Notes under the pieces: model-generated | The model's database searches: none | The model's input: the letters and a program-made list of their open reading frames with translations, nothing else | Told to the model about the DNA's origin: nothing | Position numbers and translations under genes: made by a program | DNA from: Aequorivita sp. UBA3180 | GTDB lineage: Bacteria; Bacteroidota; Bacteroidia; Flavobacteriales; Flavobacteriaceae | Assembly: GCA_002364215.1 (NCBI GenBank) | Contig: DEXQ01000018.1 | Location: 313,920 to 377,919, forward strand | DNA: 64,000 nt | Direction: 5' to 3' | Part shown: positions 25,848 to 34,299 of the stretch, one piece after another | How the letters are laid out: each line of letters begins with the position of its first letter | How positions within the stretch are numbered: the first letter of the stretch is position 1

Positions 25848-26552
25848 ATGGAACTAAAGGAATTATTGCTACTCCAATTTATTGCACATCTGTGTTTGGA
25901 TTACTTTTTCCAAACTGATAAATTGGCAAAACAGAAAAACACAATCGGGTTTAAAAGTTCCTTTTTATATTGGCACGGTTTAGCGTGCTTTTTATTGGCC
26001 TGGTTATTTTCGTTGCAGCTAAGTTTCGCATTGGCCGCCGGAATAATTGCAATAACCCACTTTTTAATAGATGGTTTTAAACGCCATCTCAACAATAGTA
26101 GGCATTTTGGACGATATGCTTTTTTTATAGACCAGGCTACCCATTTGGCAATTCTTACCTTAGTAGTTGTCTTATTTGATAAATGGCACGGTATCAACCC
26201 TCCATTTGATTTTTCAATAAATTTTAAATATTTACTCATAATTACAGGATACTTAGTATGCTTAAAACCTGCAAACATTTTTATAAGAGAGGTTTTTAAA
26301 GCTACCGAAATACAAGTTTCCAGCGACAATGAAATGCCCAATGCCGGAAAGGTAATTGGCGTTTTAGAACGTATTTTAACCCTCACTTTCATCATAGTTT
26401 CACAATATTCAGCGGTTGGATTTTTGATTGCTGCAAAATCCATTCTCCGTTATGGAAATAACGAAACCCTAAAGACGGAATACGTGCTTATTGGAACAAT
26501 GCTAAGCTTCGGAATAGCTGTTATTGCTGGAATAATAATTAATTTCTTTTAA
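25848..26552 (+). CDS. DUF3307 family membrane protein
   Basis: 234 residues with about six hydrophobic helices. The N-terminal half carries the family blocks LLLLQFIAHLCLDYFFQTDK and AAGIIAITHFLIDGFKRHLN, including conserved His, Asp and Lys residues in helices that look like a metal- or substrate-binding set. It is co-transcribed with the SatD-family gene, a widespread pairing. Function is unknown; the pair may sense or act on a membrane or nucleotide signal. Confidence 0.85.
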   Translation: MELKELLLLQFIAHLCLDYFFQTDKLAKQKNTIGFKSSFLYWHGLACFLLAWLFSLQLSFALAAGIIAITHFLIDGFKRHLNNSRHFGRYAFFIDQATHLAILTLVVVLFDKWHGINPPFDFSINFKYLLIITGYLVCLKPANIFIREVFKATEIQVSSDNEMPNAGKVIGVLERILTLTFIIVSQYSAVGFLIAAKSILRYGNNETLKTEYVLIGTMLSFGIAVIAGIIINFF

Positions 26553-26564
26553 ATTATATTCAGA

Positions 26565-27869
26565 TTGCTAAATCGTTTTAGAAAAAATATTGAAACCCAA
26601 TTTTCTTTTTTAGAAGAAAAAAAAATCCTCATAGCCTGTAGCGGTGGGCTTGACAGTGTAGTTTTGACATATTTGATGAAAGAATTGGACTTTGAGATTG
26701 CTTTGGCGCATTGCAATTTTTCATTACGTGGAAAGGAAAGCGATGGCGATGAGATGTTTGTGATCGGTTTGGCAAAAAGCATGGACATTCCAGTATTTGC
26801 TGAAACTTTTGACACAAAAAAAATTGCTGAAGAACACAAAATTTCCACCCAAATGGCGGCACGCGATCTGCGCTATGCTTGGTTTGCCGAAATTTTAAAG
26901 GATTTTAAATACGATTTTCTTTTAACAGCCCATCATTTGGATGACGATCTGGAAACTTTTTTTATCAATCTTTCGAGGGGAACGGGGCTGAATGGACTTA
27001 CAGGAATTCCAAGGCAGAATAATAAAATCATTAGACCGCTTTTAGGTTTTTCACGAGATGAAATCCTGCAGTATGCTGAAAAGAATAATTTAAAATGGCG
27101 CGAAGACAGTAGCAATCTAAAGACTGATTATCTTCGAAATCAATTGCGTTTGGAAGTTTTGTCCCAATTCAAGAACATCAATGAATCGGTTCTAAAAAAC
27201 TTTCAAAGAGCACAGCAAAACCTGCAAGCTTCACAAAATCTTATAGAAGATTATATGGCTTTGGTTTACAATCTGGTTGTTACCGAAGCTGTAAATTCAT
27301 ATAAAATCAATATTCAAAAAATTAAGGAACTGCCGCATACAGACGCTTTGCTTTATGAATTGCTAAACGGCTTCGGCTTTACGGAATGGGAAGATGTTTC
27401 AAATTTACTAGATGCACAAACGGGGAAACAGCTTTTTTCAAAATCGCACCGACTTATAAAAAACCGTGAAGAATTGGTGCTTACCGAAATTGATTTCGGA
27501 AATAATAATAAAGAATTTTTAGTTTTGGAGGAAGAAATAAATTCTCCGATAAATTTAAGAATTGAAACATCAAAATACATTGGCGAAACCGAGAAAAACT
27601 TAATATATGTTGCTTCTGAAAAGCTAAATTTCCCTTTAAGGCTTAGAAAATGGAAAAGCGGTGATAGTTTTCAACCTTTTGGAATGAAAGGAAAAAAGAA
27701 ATTGAGCAAATTTTTCAAAGACGAAAAAATCCCTTTAAACGAAAAGGAAAAAGTCTGGCTGCTTTTAAGTGACGAAAAAATAGTTTGGGTAATTGGGCAT
27801 CGTATGGATGACCGTTTCAAAGTAACTAAAGATTCAAAGAAAATTTTGAAAATTACTTGGAAAGCATAA
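26565..27869 (+). CDS. tilS: tRNA(Ile)-lysidine synthetase, non-ATG start
   Basis: 434 residues. The P-loop ACSGGLDSVVL at about 25-35 is the PP-motif of the N-type ATP pyrophosphatase core. TAHHLDDDLETFFINLSRGT and the C-terminal TilS substrate-binding domain (RLRKWKSGDSFQPFGMKGKK, LSKFFKDEKIP) confirm the assignment. The enzyme converts cytidine-34 of tRNA-Ile(CAU) to lysidine and is essential. No ATG exists between the in-frame TAA at 26550-26552 and the P-loop; the first Met is about residue 38, beyond the loop. A TTG at 26565 is the best start, 12 bases after the DUF3307 stop. Confidence 0.93.
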   Translation: MLNRFRKNIETQFSFLEEKKILIACSGGLDSVVLTYLMKELDFEIALAHCNFSLRGKESDGDEMFVIGLAKSMDIPVFAETFDTKKIAEEHKISTQMAARDLRYAWFAEILKDFKYDFLLTAHHLDDDLETFFINLSRGTGLNGLTGIPRQNNKIIRPLLGFSRDEILQYAEKNNLKWREDSSNLKTDYLRNQLRLEVLSQFKNINESVLKNFQRAQQNLQASQNLIEDYMALVYNLVVTEAVNSYKINIQKIKELPHTDALLYELLNGFGFTEWEDVSNLLDAQTGKQLFSKSHRLIKNREELVLTEIDFGNNNKEFLVLEEEINSPINLRIETSKYIGETEKNLIYVASEKLNFPLRLRKWKSGDSFQPFGMKGKKKLSKFFKDEKIPLNEKEKVWLLLSDEKIVWVIGHRMDDRFKVTKDSKKILKITWKA

Positions 27870-27880
27870 TACAGTAAAAC

Positions 27881-27910
27881 AAGAATCCCGACCAAAGGCC
27901 GGGATTCTTT
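27881..27910 (+). terminator. Rho-independent terminator after tilS
   Basis: AAGAATCCCG (27881-27890) pairs exactly with CGGGATTCTT (27900-27909), with a short T tract. It ends the SatD-DUF3307-tilS transcript. Confidence 0.85.
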
Positions 27911-28035
27911 AACAAACCTAACTTAGTAAACTTTAAAGTGCACTAAGAATATTTTCTATCCCCACAAAAAATATTGCTTTGTGCATTATCCACTAATTCT
28001 ATGATTCAAATATAGGGTAGGAAATAAATTTCCAC

Positions 28036-28055
28036 AATACGTACTTACACGTATT
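28036..28055. promoter_or_regulatory. 7-bp inverted repeat upstream of pfkA, possible operator
   Basis: AATACGT (28036-28042) and ACGTATT (28049-28055) are exact reverse complements around a 6-base spacer, 55 bases before the pfkA start. A sugar-responsive regulator is a plausible ligand, but nothing in the window identifies one. Confidence 0.4.
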
Positions 28056-28109
28056 TTTTTGTGATTAAAATCATTTTGAATTGTAAACAATAATAGTAAC
28101 TTTCCATTT

Positions 28110-29093
28110 ATGAATATACCAAAAAAAATAGGGGTTCTAACCAGTGGGGGTGATGCCCCGGGAATGAACGCCGCCATTCGGGCAGTGGTTAGGGCATGTG
28201 CCTATCATAACGTTGAATGCGTGGGCATTTATCGTGGTTTGCAAGGTTTGATTGAAGGTGATTTTAAAGAATTGAATGCGCGGTCTGTAAAAAACATCAT
28301 CAATCGTGGCGGTACTTTTTTGAAATCTGCCCGTTCAAAGGAATTTAGAACTGAAGAAGGTAGAAAAAAAGCTATCAATAATCTTCAAAACGAAAATATA
28401 GATGCCTTGGTCGTTATTGGTGGCGATGGTACTTTTGCGGGAGCTTCCATTTTTATTAAGGAATTTAACTTTCCTATAGTTGGCCTACCGGGAACAATAG
28501 ATAATGACATCAATGGAACAGATTACACCATCGGGTACGATACTGCTTTAAATACTGTGGTGGAAGCGATTGATAAAATTCGGGATACTGCAAATTCACA
28601 TAATCGTCTTTTTCTTGTTGAAGTAATGGGTCGCGATGCTGGTGATATTGCTTTGAACGCTGGAATCGGAGCAGGAGCTGAAGAAATCCTTATTCCCGAA
28701 CAGAATATGGGACGAGAACGTTTACTGGAATCGTTGAGTCGAAGTAAAAAATCTGGAAAAACCTCAAGTATCGTTGTGGTTTCCGAGGGAGACCAAATTG
28801 GTAAAAACATTTTTGGCCTTGCCCAATATATCGAAGAAAATTTAAAGGAATATGAAGTTAGGGTTACCGTACTTGGCCACATACAACGGGGCGGCTCCCC
28901 GAGTTGTTATGATCGTGTGCTCGCAAGCCGTTTGGGCGTTGGTGCTATTGATGCACTTTTGCGCGGTGAAACTAATGTGATGATTGGTATAGTTCACAAT
29001 AAAGTAATTTCTGTTCCTTTTTCAGAAGCAATAAAGGGAAGTAATGAAATAGATGAAGATTTGATTCGCGTGGCAGACATCATTTCAATTTAA
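28110..29093 (+). CDS. pfkA: 6-phosphofructokinase, ATP-type
   Basis: 327 residues, the normal bacterial length. Motifs: GVLTSGGDAPGMNAAIRAVV at 8-27 (nucleotide loop), VIGGDGTFAGA for the ATP site, LPGTIDNDINGTDYTIGYDT with the catalytic Asp, and EVMGRDAGDIAL for fructose-6-phosphate. It catalyses the committed step of glycolysis in the cytoplasm. It heads a cluster with gapA, a sugar kinase and pgi, all on the same strand with short spacers. Confidence 0.96.
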   Translation: MNIPKKIGVLTSGGDAPGMNAAIRAVVRACAYHNVECVGIYRGLQGLIEGDFKELNARSVKNIINRGGTFLKSARSKEFRTEEGRKKAINNLQNENIDALVVIGGDGTFAGASIFIKEFNFPIVGLPGTIDNDINGTDYTIGYDTALNTVVEAIDKIRDTANSHNRLFLVEVMGRDAGDIALNAGIGAGAEEILIPEQNMGRERLLESLSRSKKSGKTSSIVVVSEGDQIGKNIFGLAQYIEENLKEYEVRVTVLGHIQRGGSPSCYDRVLASRLGVGAIDALLRGETNVMIGIVHNKVISVPFSEAIKGSNEIDEDLIRVADIISI

Positions 29094-29115
29094 CAATAAA
29101 AAATAAAAATATTAA

Positions 29116-30114
29116 ATGAAAACGAAAATAGGAATTAACGGCTTTGGCCGAATTGGGCGTCTAGCCTTCAGAATAGCATCACAAAGAAATGATATAGAAA
29201 TAGTAGCGGTAAACGATTTATTGGAAGTAGATCACTTGGCCTATTTATTGGAATATGATTCCGTTCACGGCAAATATCCCGGAACTATTGAAGTAAAAAA
29301 AGGAAACTTAATAGTAGATGGCAACAAAATAAGGGTTACTTCAGAAAAAAATCCCGAAGACTTAAAATGGGACAATGTAGATGCCGAAATTATTATCGAT
29401 TGTACCGGGATTTTTAAAGAAGTAGATTCGGCTTCGGCACATTTAAAAGCTGGTGCCAAAAAAGTGATTATTTCCGCACCTTCAAAAACGGCACCTATGT
29501 TTGTGATGGGCGTCAACCATAAAGATGTAAAATTTTCTGATACGATTGTTTCAAACGCCTCGTGTACCACGAACTGTCTTGCTCCGATGGCAAAAATAAT
29601 AAATGACGAATACGGAATAGTTGAAGCATTAATGACGACGGTCCATTCCGTAACGGCCTCTCAATCAACGGTTGACCAACCATCAAAGAAGAACTACCGT
29701 ATGGGAAGAAGTGCTTTGAGCAATATTATTCCAACAACTACAGGCGCTGCTGTTGCGGTAACCAATGTAATACCAGAGTTGAAGGGCAAACTTACAGGTA
29801 TGGCTTTTCGCGTACCAACCACAGATGTTTCGGTGGTTGATTTAACGGTTCGCACTGAAAAACCCGCGACCTATGAAGAAATAAAAGCACTATTCAAAAA
29901 AGCTTCAGAAAACGAATATAAAGGAATCGTAAACTACACCGAAGCCGAAGTGGTTTCGCAGGATTTCGTTTCAGACCCGCATATTTGTACTTTTGATGCC
30001 AACGCCGGCATTGCGCTTAATGATAATTTCTTTAAGTTAGTGGCTTGGTACGATAACGAATACGGCTACTCCGCAAAACTGGTAGATTTGGCCGCTCACG
30101 TTGCAACTTTATAA
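29116..30114 (+). CDS. gapA: Type I glyceraldehyde-3-phosphate dehydrogenase
   Basis: 332 residues. NAD-binding [14 protein letters not shown] at 6-19, catalytic Cys150 in [12 protein letters not shown], and the phosphate-binding [16 protein letters not shown]. It oxidises glyceraldehyde-3-phosphate. The Asp after the first beta-strand pair (AVNDL) favours NAD over NADP. It follows pfkA by 22 bases and precedes the sugar kinase gene by 3 bases, so the operon is tight. Confidence 0.96.
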   Translation: MKTKIGINGFGRIGRLAFRIASQRNDIEIVAVNDLLEVDHLAYLLEYDSVHGKYPGTIEVKKGNLIVDGNKIRVTSEKNPEDLKWDNVDAEIIIDCTGIFKEVDSASAHLKAGAKKVIISAPSKTAPMFVMGVNHKDVKFSDTIVSNASCTTNCLAPMAKIINDEYGIVEALMTTVHSVTASQSTVDQPSKKNYRMGRSALSNIIPTTTGAAVAVTNVIPELKGKLTGMAFRVPTTDVSVVDLTVRTEKPATYEEIKALFKKASENEYKGIVNYTEAEVVSQDFVSDPHICTFDANAGIALNDNFFKLVAWYDNEYGYSAKLVDLAAHVATL

Positions 30115-30117
30115 ATT

Positions 30118-30975
30118 ATGACCCTAATAACCGACGGCGGTTCTACAAAATGTGATTGGGTATTGTTGGATAATTCTGGCGAGCTTGTCTTTAAAACAGC
30201 TACTTCAGGTCTTAATCCTACGGTGGTTCTAAAAGAGGAATTGTTGCTTCGCATTGCTTCAAACGAAACTTTAAAAAACATTTTCAATAGTGTTGAAATT
30301 TTAGATTTTTATGGAGCAGGCTGTGGCACTGCAACGCCGCGAAGTATTTTAAAGGAAGTTTTGGAAGAACTATTTACAATAGCAAAAGTCAACGTCTCCG
30401 AAGATATGGCGGCCGCGGTTTTTGCCGCAACTACTGAACCGGGAATTGTTTGCATTTTGGGCACGGGTAGCAACAGTTGTTATTATGACGGAACTGAAAT
30501 TCACGCGCCAATCCCAGCTTTGGGATATGTTTTGATGGATGAAGCCAGTGGAAATTACTTCGGAAAAAGATTGATCCGCGATTATTATTATCATAGAATG
30601 CCTACGGAAATTGCTGAGGAATTTGAGAAAAAATTCAATTTGGAGGCAGATGAAATTAAAATGAATTTGTACAAAAAGCCAAACCCAAACGCATATTTGG
30701 CGTCTTTTGCGCAATTCATTTTTACGCAGAAAGAAATAAACCCATACTTTTACGCGCTGATAAAAGAAGGTATTTCAAATTTTATTGAATGCCGCATTCT
30801 TTGTTATGAAAAAGCGCACGAAGTTCCAGTTCATTTTATTGGCTCCATTGCACATTTTTCAGAAGAAATTATAAAAGAATGTTTTGCAGGACACAATCTT
30901 AAGCTTGGAAATATCGTTCAACGCCCAATAGATGGGCTAATAGATTATTATAAAAGCAAAATTCATAACTCATAA
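30118..30975 (+). CDS. BadF/BadG-type ATPase, probable N-acetylglucosamine kinase
   Basis: 285 residues of the ASKHA fold. The phosphate-1 loop ITDGGSTKCDWVLLDNSG at 4-21, the phosphate-2 block GIVCILGTGSNSCYYDG and the adenosine block PVHFIGSIAHFSEEIIKECF are present, together with LGYVLMDEASGNYFGKRLIR, typical of GlcNAc kinases in this family. It would phosphorylate an amino-sugar entering glycolysis, which fits its place between gapA and pgi; the precise sugar is inferred. Confidence 0.82.
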   Translation: MTLITDGGSTKCDWVLLDNSGELVFKTATSGLNPTVVLKEELLLRIASNETLKNIFNSVEILDFYGAGCGTATPRSILKEVLEELFTIAKVNVSEDMAAAVFAATTEPGIVCILGTGSNSCYYDGTEIHAPIPALGYVLMDEASGNYFGKRLIRDYYYHRMPTEIAEEFEKKFNLEADEIKMNLYKKPNPNAYLASFAQFIFTQKEINPYFYALIKEGISNFIECRILCYEKAHEVPVHFIGSIAHFSEEIIKECFAGHNLKLGNIVQRPIDGLIDYYKSKIHNS

Positions 30976-31002
30976 ATCTAAAATCGTCAATCGTAAATCA
31001 GA

Positions 31003-32571
31003 ATGTCTTTACCCAAAATAAATCCTACAGAAACCGAGGCTTGGAAGGCACTTGAAACCCATTTTCAAGAAATGAAAGAGTTGGAAATGCAAGATGTTTT
31101 TGAAAAGGATGCCAATCGAGCAAATCAGTTTAAGATTACATGGCAGGATTTCTATATAGATTATTCAAAAAACAGAATTACCGATGAAACCCTTTCTCTT
31201 TTATTAAAACTTGCTGTGGAAGTAAAGTTGAATGATGCCATCAAACAACAATTTTCAGGTGAGAAAATAAATGAGACCGAAGACCGAGCTGCATTGCATA
31301 CAGCACTGCGCGATTTTGAAAACCTGAAACCGGAAGTGAAAACGACACTTCAAAAAATGGAAAGTTTTTCCGAAGAAATAATAAATGGTTCACACAAAGG
31401 TTTTACAGGAAAAGCGATTACTGACGTTGTAAACATCGGTATAGGCGGAAGTCATTTGGGTCCGGAAATGGTTACGGAAGCACTTCAGTTTTACAGAAAC
31501 CATTTAAAGATTCATTTCATTGCAAATATTGATGGCGATGGAATAGCTGAAATACTCAATGGTTTAAACCCTGAAACAACACTTTTTATAATTGTTTCAA
31601 AAAGCTTTACTACCCAAGAAACCATTGCAAATGCTATGTTAGTGAAAGATTGGTTTCTGAAAAAAGGAAAGAATGAAGCCATTCAAAAACATTTTGTAGC
31701 TGTTTCGGCAAATGTGGATGGCGCAGAAGACTTTGGGATTTCCAAAGAAAACATTTTCCCGATGCAGGATTGGGTTGGTGGCAGATTTTCACTTTGGAGT
31801 TCCGTGGGACTTTCCATTTGCTGTGCTATTGGTTTTAAGAATTTTGAAGCATTGCTGAAAGGTGCTTTCGAAATGGACAACCATTTTAAAAATGAAGATT
31901 TTGCCAAAAATATTCCCGTGATACTTGCTTTACTTTCAATTTGGTACAATAATTTTTTTAAAGCGGAAAGTGAGGCGGTAGTTGCATATTCACAATATCT
32001 ACACAAACTAGTTCCATACCTGCAACAGGCGATAATGGAGAGTAACGGTAAAAGTGTGGACCGAAATGGCAAAAAAATAGATTACCAAACGGGGACGATA
32101 GTTTGGGGCAATGTGGGCAGTAATTCGCAGCACGCTTATTTTCAACTTTTGCACCAAGGCACAAAATTGATTCCAACTGATTTTATAGGTTTTAGCGAAT
32201 CACTTCACGGAAATATTGAAAACCACAGTATTTTAATGGCTAACTTTTTCGCACAAACTGAAGCACTTTGGGAAGGAACGCATCATAAGCATGTTGAAAA
32301 TTCTTTTAAATCCTTTGAAGGATACAAACCCACCAATACTATTCTAATAAAAAAATTGTCGCCCAAAAACCTAGGAAGCCTTATTGCACTTTACGAACAC
32401 AAACTCTTCGTTCAAGGCATTATTTGGAATATTTTCAGTTTCGATCAATGGGGTGTGGAACTGGGTAAAACCGTTGCAAAAGGGACTCTAAAAGCTATTG
32501 AACATAGAAATCTCTTAGCGATAGAAAATCGTTCAACAGCTAATTTGATGGAATTTTTTTTTAAAAAATAG
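31003..32571 (+). CDS. pgi: Glucose-6-phosphate isomerase
   Basis: 522 residues, with two SIS domains. Motifs: [32 protein letters not shown], and the two PGI signatures [20 protein letters not shown] (containing the catalytic base region) and [10 protein letters not shown]. It interconverts glucose-6-phosphate and fructose-6-phosphate. It ends the pfkA-gapA-kinase-pgi cluster after a 27-base spacer. Confidence 0.96.
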   Translation: MSLPKINPTETEAWKALETHFQEMKELEMQDVFEKDANRANQFKITWQDFYIDYSKNRITDETLSLLLKLAVEVKLNDAIKQQFSGEKINETEDRAALHTALRDFENLKPEVKTTLQKMESFSEEIINGSHKGFTGKAITDVVNIGIGGSHLGPEMVTEALQFYRNHLKIHFIANIDGDGIAEILNGLNPETTLFIIVSKSFTTQETIANAMLVKDWFLKKGKNEAIQKHFVAVSANVDGAEDFGISKENIFPMQDWVGGRFSLWSSVGLSICCAIGFKNFEALLKGAFEMDNHFKNEDFAKNIPVILALLSIWYNNFFKAESEAVVAYSQYLHKLVPYLQQAIMESNGKSVDRNGKKIDYQTGTIVWGNVGSNSQHAYFQLLHQGTKLIPTDFIGFSESLHGNIENHSILMANFFAQTEALWEGTHHKHVENSFKSFEGYKPTNTILIKKLSPKNLGSLIALYEHKLFVQGIIWNIFSFDQWGVELGKTVAKGTLKAIEHRNLLAIENRSTANLMEFFFKK

Positions 32572-32656
32572 CTACAAACTTCGCACTTCACATTTCAAAC
32601 TTCCCACATTTTTTATATCTTTCAGTTATAAACTCCCCGTTTATACTTACAGAATT

Positions 32657-34198
32657 ATGCTTACAAAAGTTTATGGAAGCGCCGTATTTGGCGTTGAGGC
32701 TACAACCATTACTGTTGAAGTAAATGTTGATAATGGAATAGGGTATCATTTAGTTGGCCTTCCCGATAACGCTATACGTGAAAGCAATTTTCGTATTGCT
32801 GCCGCTTTACAGAACAACGGTTACAAAATTCCCGGAAAGAAATTGATTCTCAATATGTCGCCTGCAGATCTTCGGAAGGAAGGCTCTGCCTACGATCTTA
32901 CTTTGGCGATGGGGATCCTCGTTGCCACGGAACAAATTGAAGAGCGAAATCCACTTTCGGAATATATTATTATGGGCGAATTGTCTTTGGATGGAAACCT
33001 GCAACCCATTAGAGGCGCGTTGCCAATTGCACTGAAAGCAAAGGAAGAAGGTTTTAAAGGCTTTATTCTTCCGAAGCAAAACGCAAAGGAAGCAGCAATC
33101 GTTGAAGGTATTGAAGTTTACGGAATTGAAAATATAAAGGAAGTGATCGGTTTTTTCAACAAAAACATTCCACTCGAAAAGACCGAAGTAGATATGGAAG
33201 CCGAATTCTACGAGCATTTGGAACATCCCGAATTTGACTTCGCCGACGTAAAAGGACAGGAATCCATTAAACGTTGCATGGAAATAGCAGCTGCGGGTGG
33301 TCACAACATTATTTTGATTGGGCCACCGGGTTCGGGAAAAACTATGCTTGCCAAACGTTTGCCCAGTATTTTGCCACCGATGACTTTACAGGAAAGTCTT
33401 GAAACTACTAAAATACATAGCGTTGCGGGTCGTACAATGGAAAAAGGGGGCATTATGACTTCGCGTCCTTTCCGCAGTCCGCATCATACAATTTCAGATG
33501 TTGCCCTAGTTGGTGGCGGACAATACCCACAACCAGGCGAGATAAGCTTGGCTCACAACGGCGTGTTGTTTTTGGATGAACTTCCTGAATTTAAACGTGG
33601 TGTTTTGGAAGTGATGCGACAGCCTTTAGAAGATCGCGACGTAACCATTTCTCGTGCAAAGTTTACAGTAACTTATCCGTCCAGTTTTATGCTCGTAGCG
33701 AGTATGAATCCAAGTCCCGGCGGCTATTTTAACGATCCCGATGCACCGGTAATGTCTTCACCTGCGGAAATGCAACGTTATTTGAGCAAAATTTCGGGAC
33801 CACTTTTGGACAGGATAGACATTCACATAGAAGTAACCCCAGTTCCGTTTGAAAAACTAAGTGACGAACGCCGGGGGGAATCCAGCATTGTTATTCGGGA
33901 GCGGGTTACAAATGCCCGAAAAATACAATCGGACCGCTTTTTGGAATTTGAAAAGGTACACTACAACGCACAAATGGGGGTGAAGCAAATTCGGCAATTT
34001 TGCAAACTTGACGAAGCTTCGTTGCAACTCTTAAAAACAGCTATGGAGCGTTTAAATCTTTCCGCACGTGCGTATGACCGGATTTTAAAAGTAGCACGCA
34101 CCATTGCCGATTTGGAAGCTACCGAAACAATAAACGGCAACCATATATCTGAAGCCATTCAATATAGAAGTTTGGACCGGGATGGGTGGTTTGGGTAA
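32657..34198 (+). CDS. YifB/ComM family Mg-chelatase-like AAA ATPase
   Basis: 513 residues. An N-terminal ChlI/Lon-protease-like domain (1-175; [20 protein letters not shown]) is followed by a Mg-chelatase AAA+ domain with Walker [21 protein letters not shown] near 220, Walker [11 protein letters not shown], and a C-terminal helical lid ([20 protein letters not shown]). ComM-type helicases promote branch migration during natural transformation; whether this organism is competent is not shown here. Confidence 0.92.
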   Translation: MLTKVYGSAVFGVEATTITVEVNVDNGIGYHLVGLPDNAIRESNFRIAAALQNNGYKIPGKKLILNMSPADLRKEGSAYDLTLAMGILVATEQIEERNPLSEYIIMGELSLDGNLQPIRGALPIALKAKEEGFKGFILPKQNAKEAAIVEGIEVYGIENIKEVIGFFNKNIPLEKTEVDMEAEFYEHLEHPEFDFADVKGQESIKRCMEIAAAGGHNIILIGPPGSGKTMLAKRLPSILPPMTLQESLETTKIHSVAGRTMEKGGIMTSRPFRSPHHTISDVALVGGGQYPQPGEISLAHNGVLFLDELPEFKRGVLEVMRQPLEDRDVTISRAKFTVTYPSSFMLVASMNPSPGGYFNDPDAPVMSSPAEMQRYLSKISGPLLDRIDIHIEVTPVPFEKLSDERRGESSIVIRERVTNARKIQSDRFLEFEKVHYNAQMGVKQIRQFCKLDEASLQLLKTAMERLNLSARAYDRILKVARTIADLEATETINGNHISEAIQYRSLDRDGWFG

Positions 34199-34299
34199 GT
34201 TGTTGTTTGCTCATAATTTAAAGGTTTGTTTTAACTTTTTTTTAAGAGTAAAACTAGCTTCTCATAGTATCTTTAAAACTTTCCTAAATTTAATTCATT

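Noticed and set aside
25901..26443. 180-codon minus-strand frame opposite the DUF3307 gene
   Set aside because: DUF3307 on the plus strand has clear family blocks and operon context; the minus frame is its shadow.
28076..28104. TTG ... TAACTTTC promoter-like pair upstream of pfkA
   Set aside because: The spacing is good (18 bases), but the -7 element ends only five bases before the ATG, which would leave almost no leader; not listed as a promoter.
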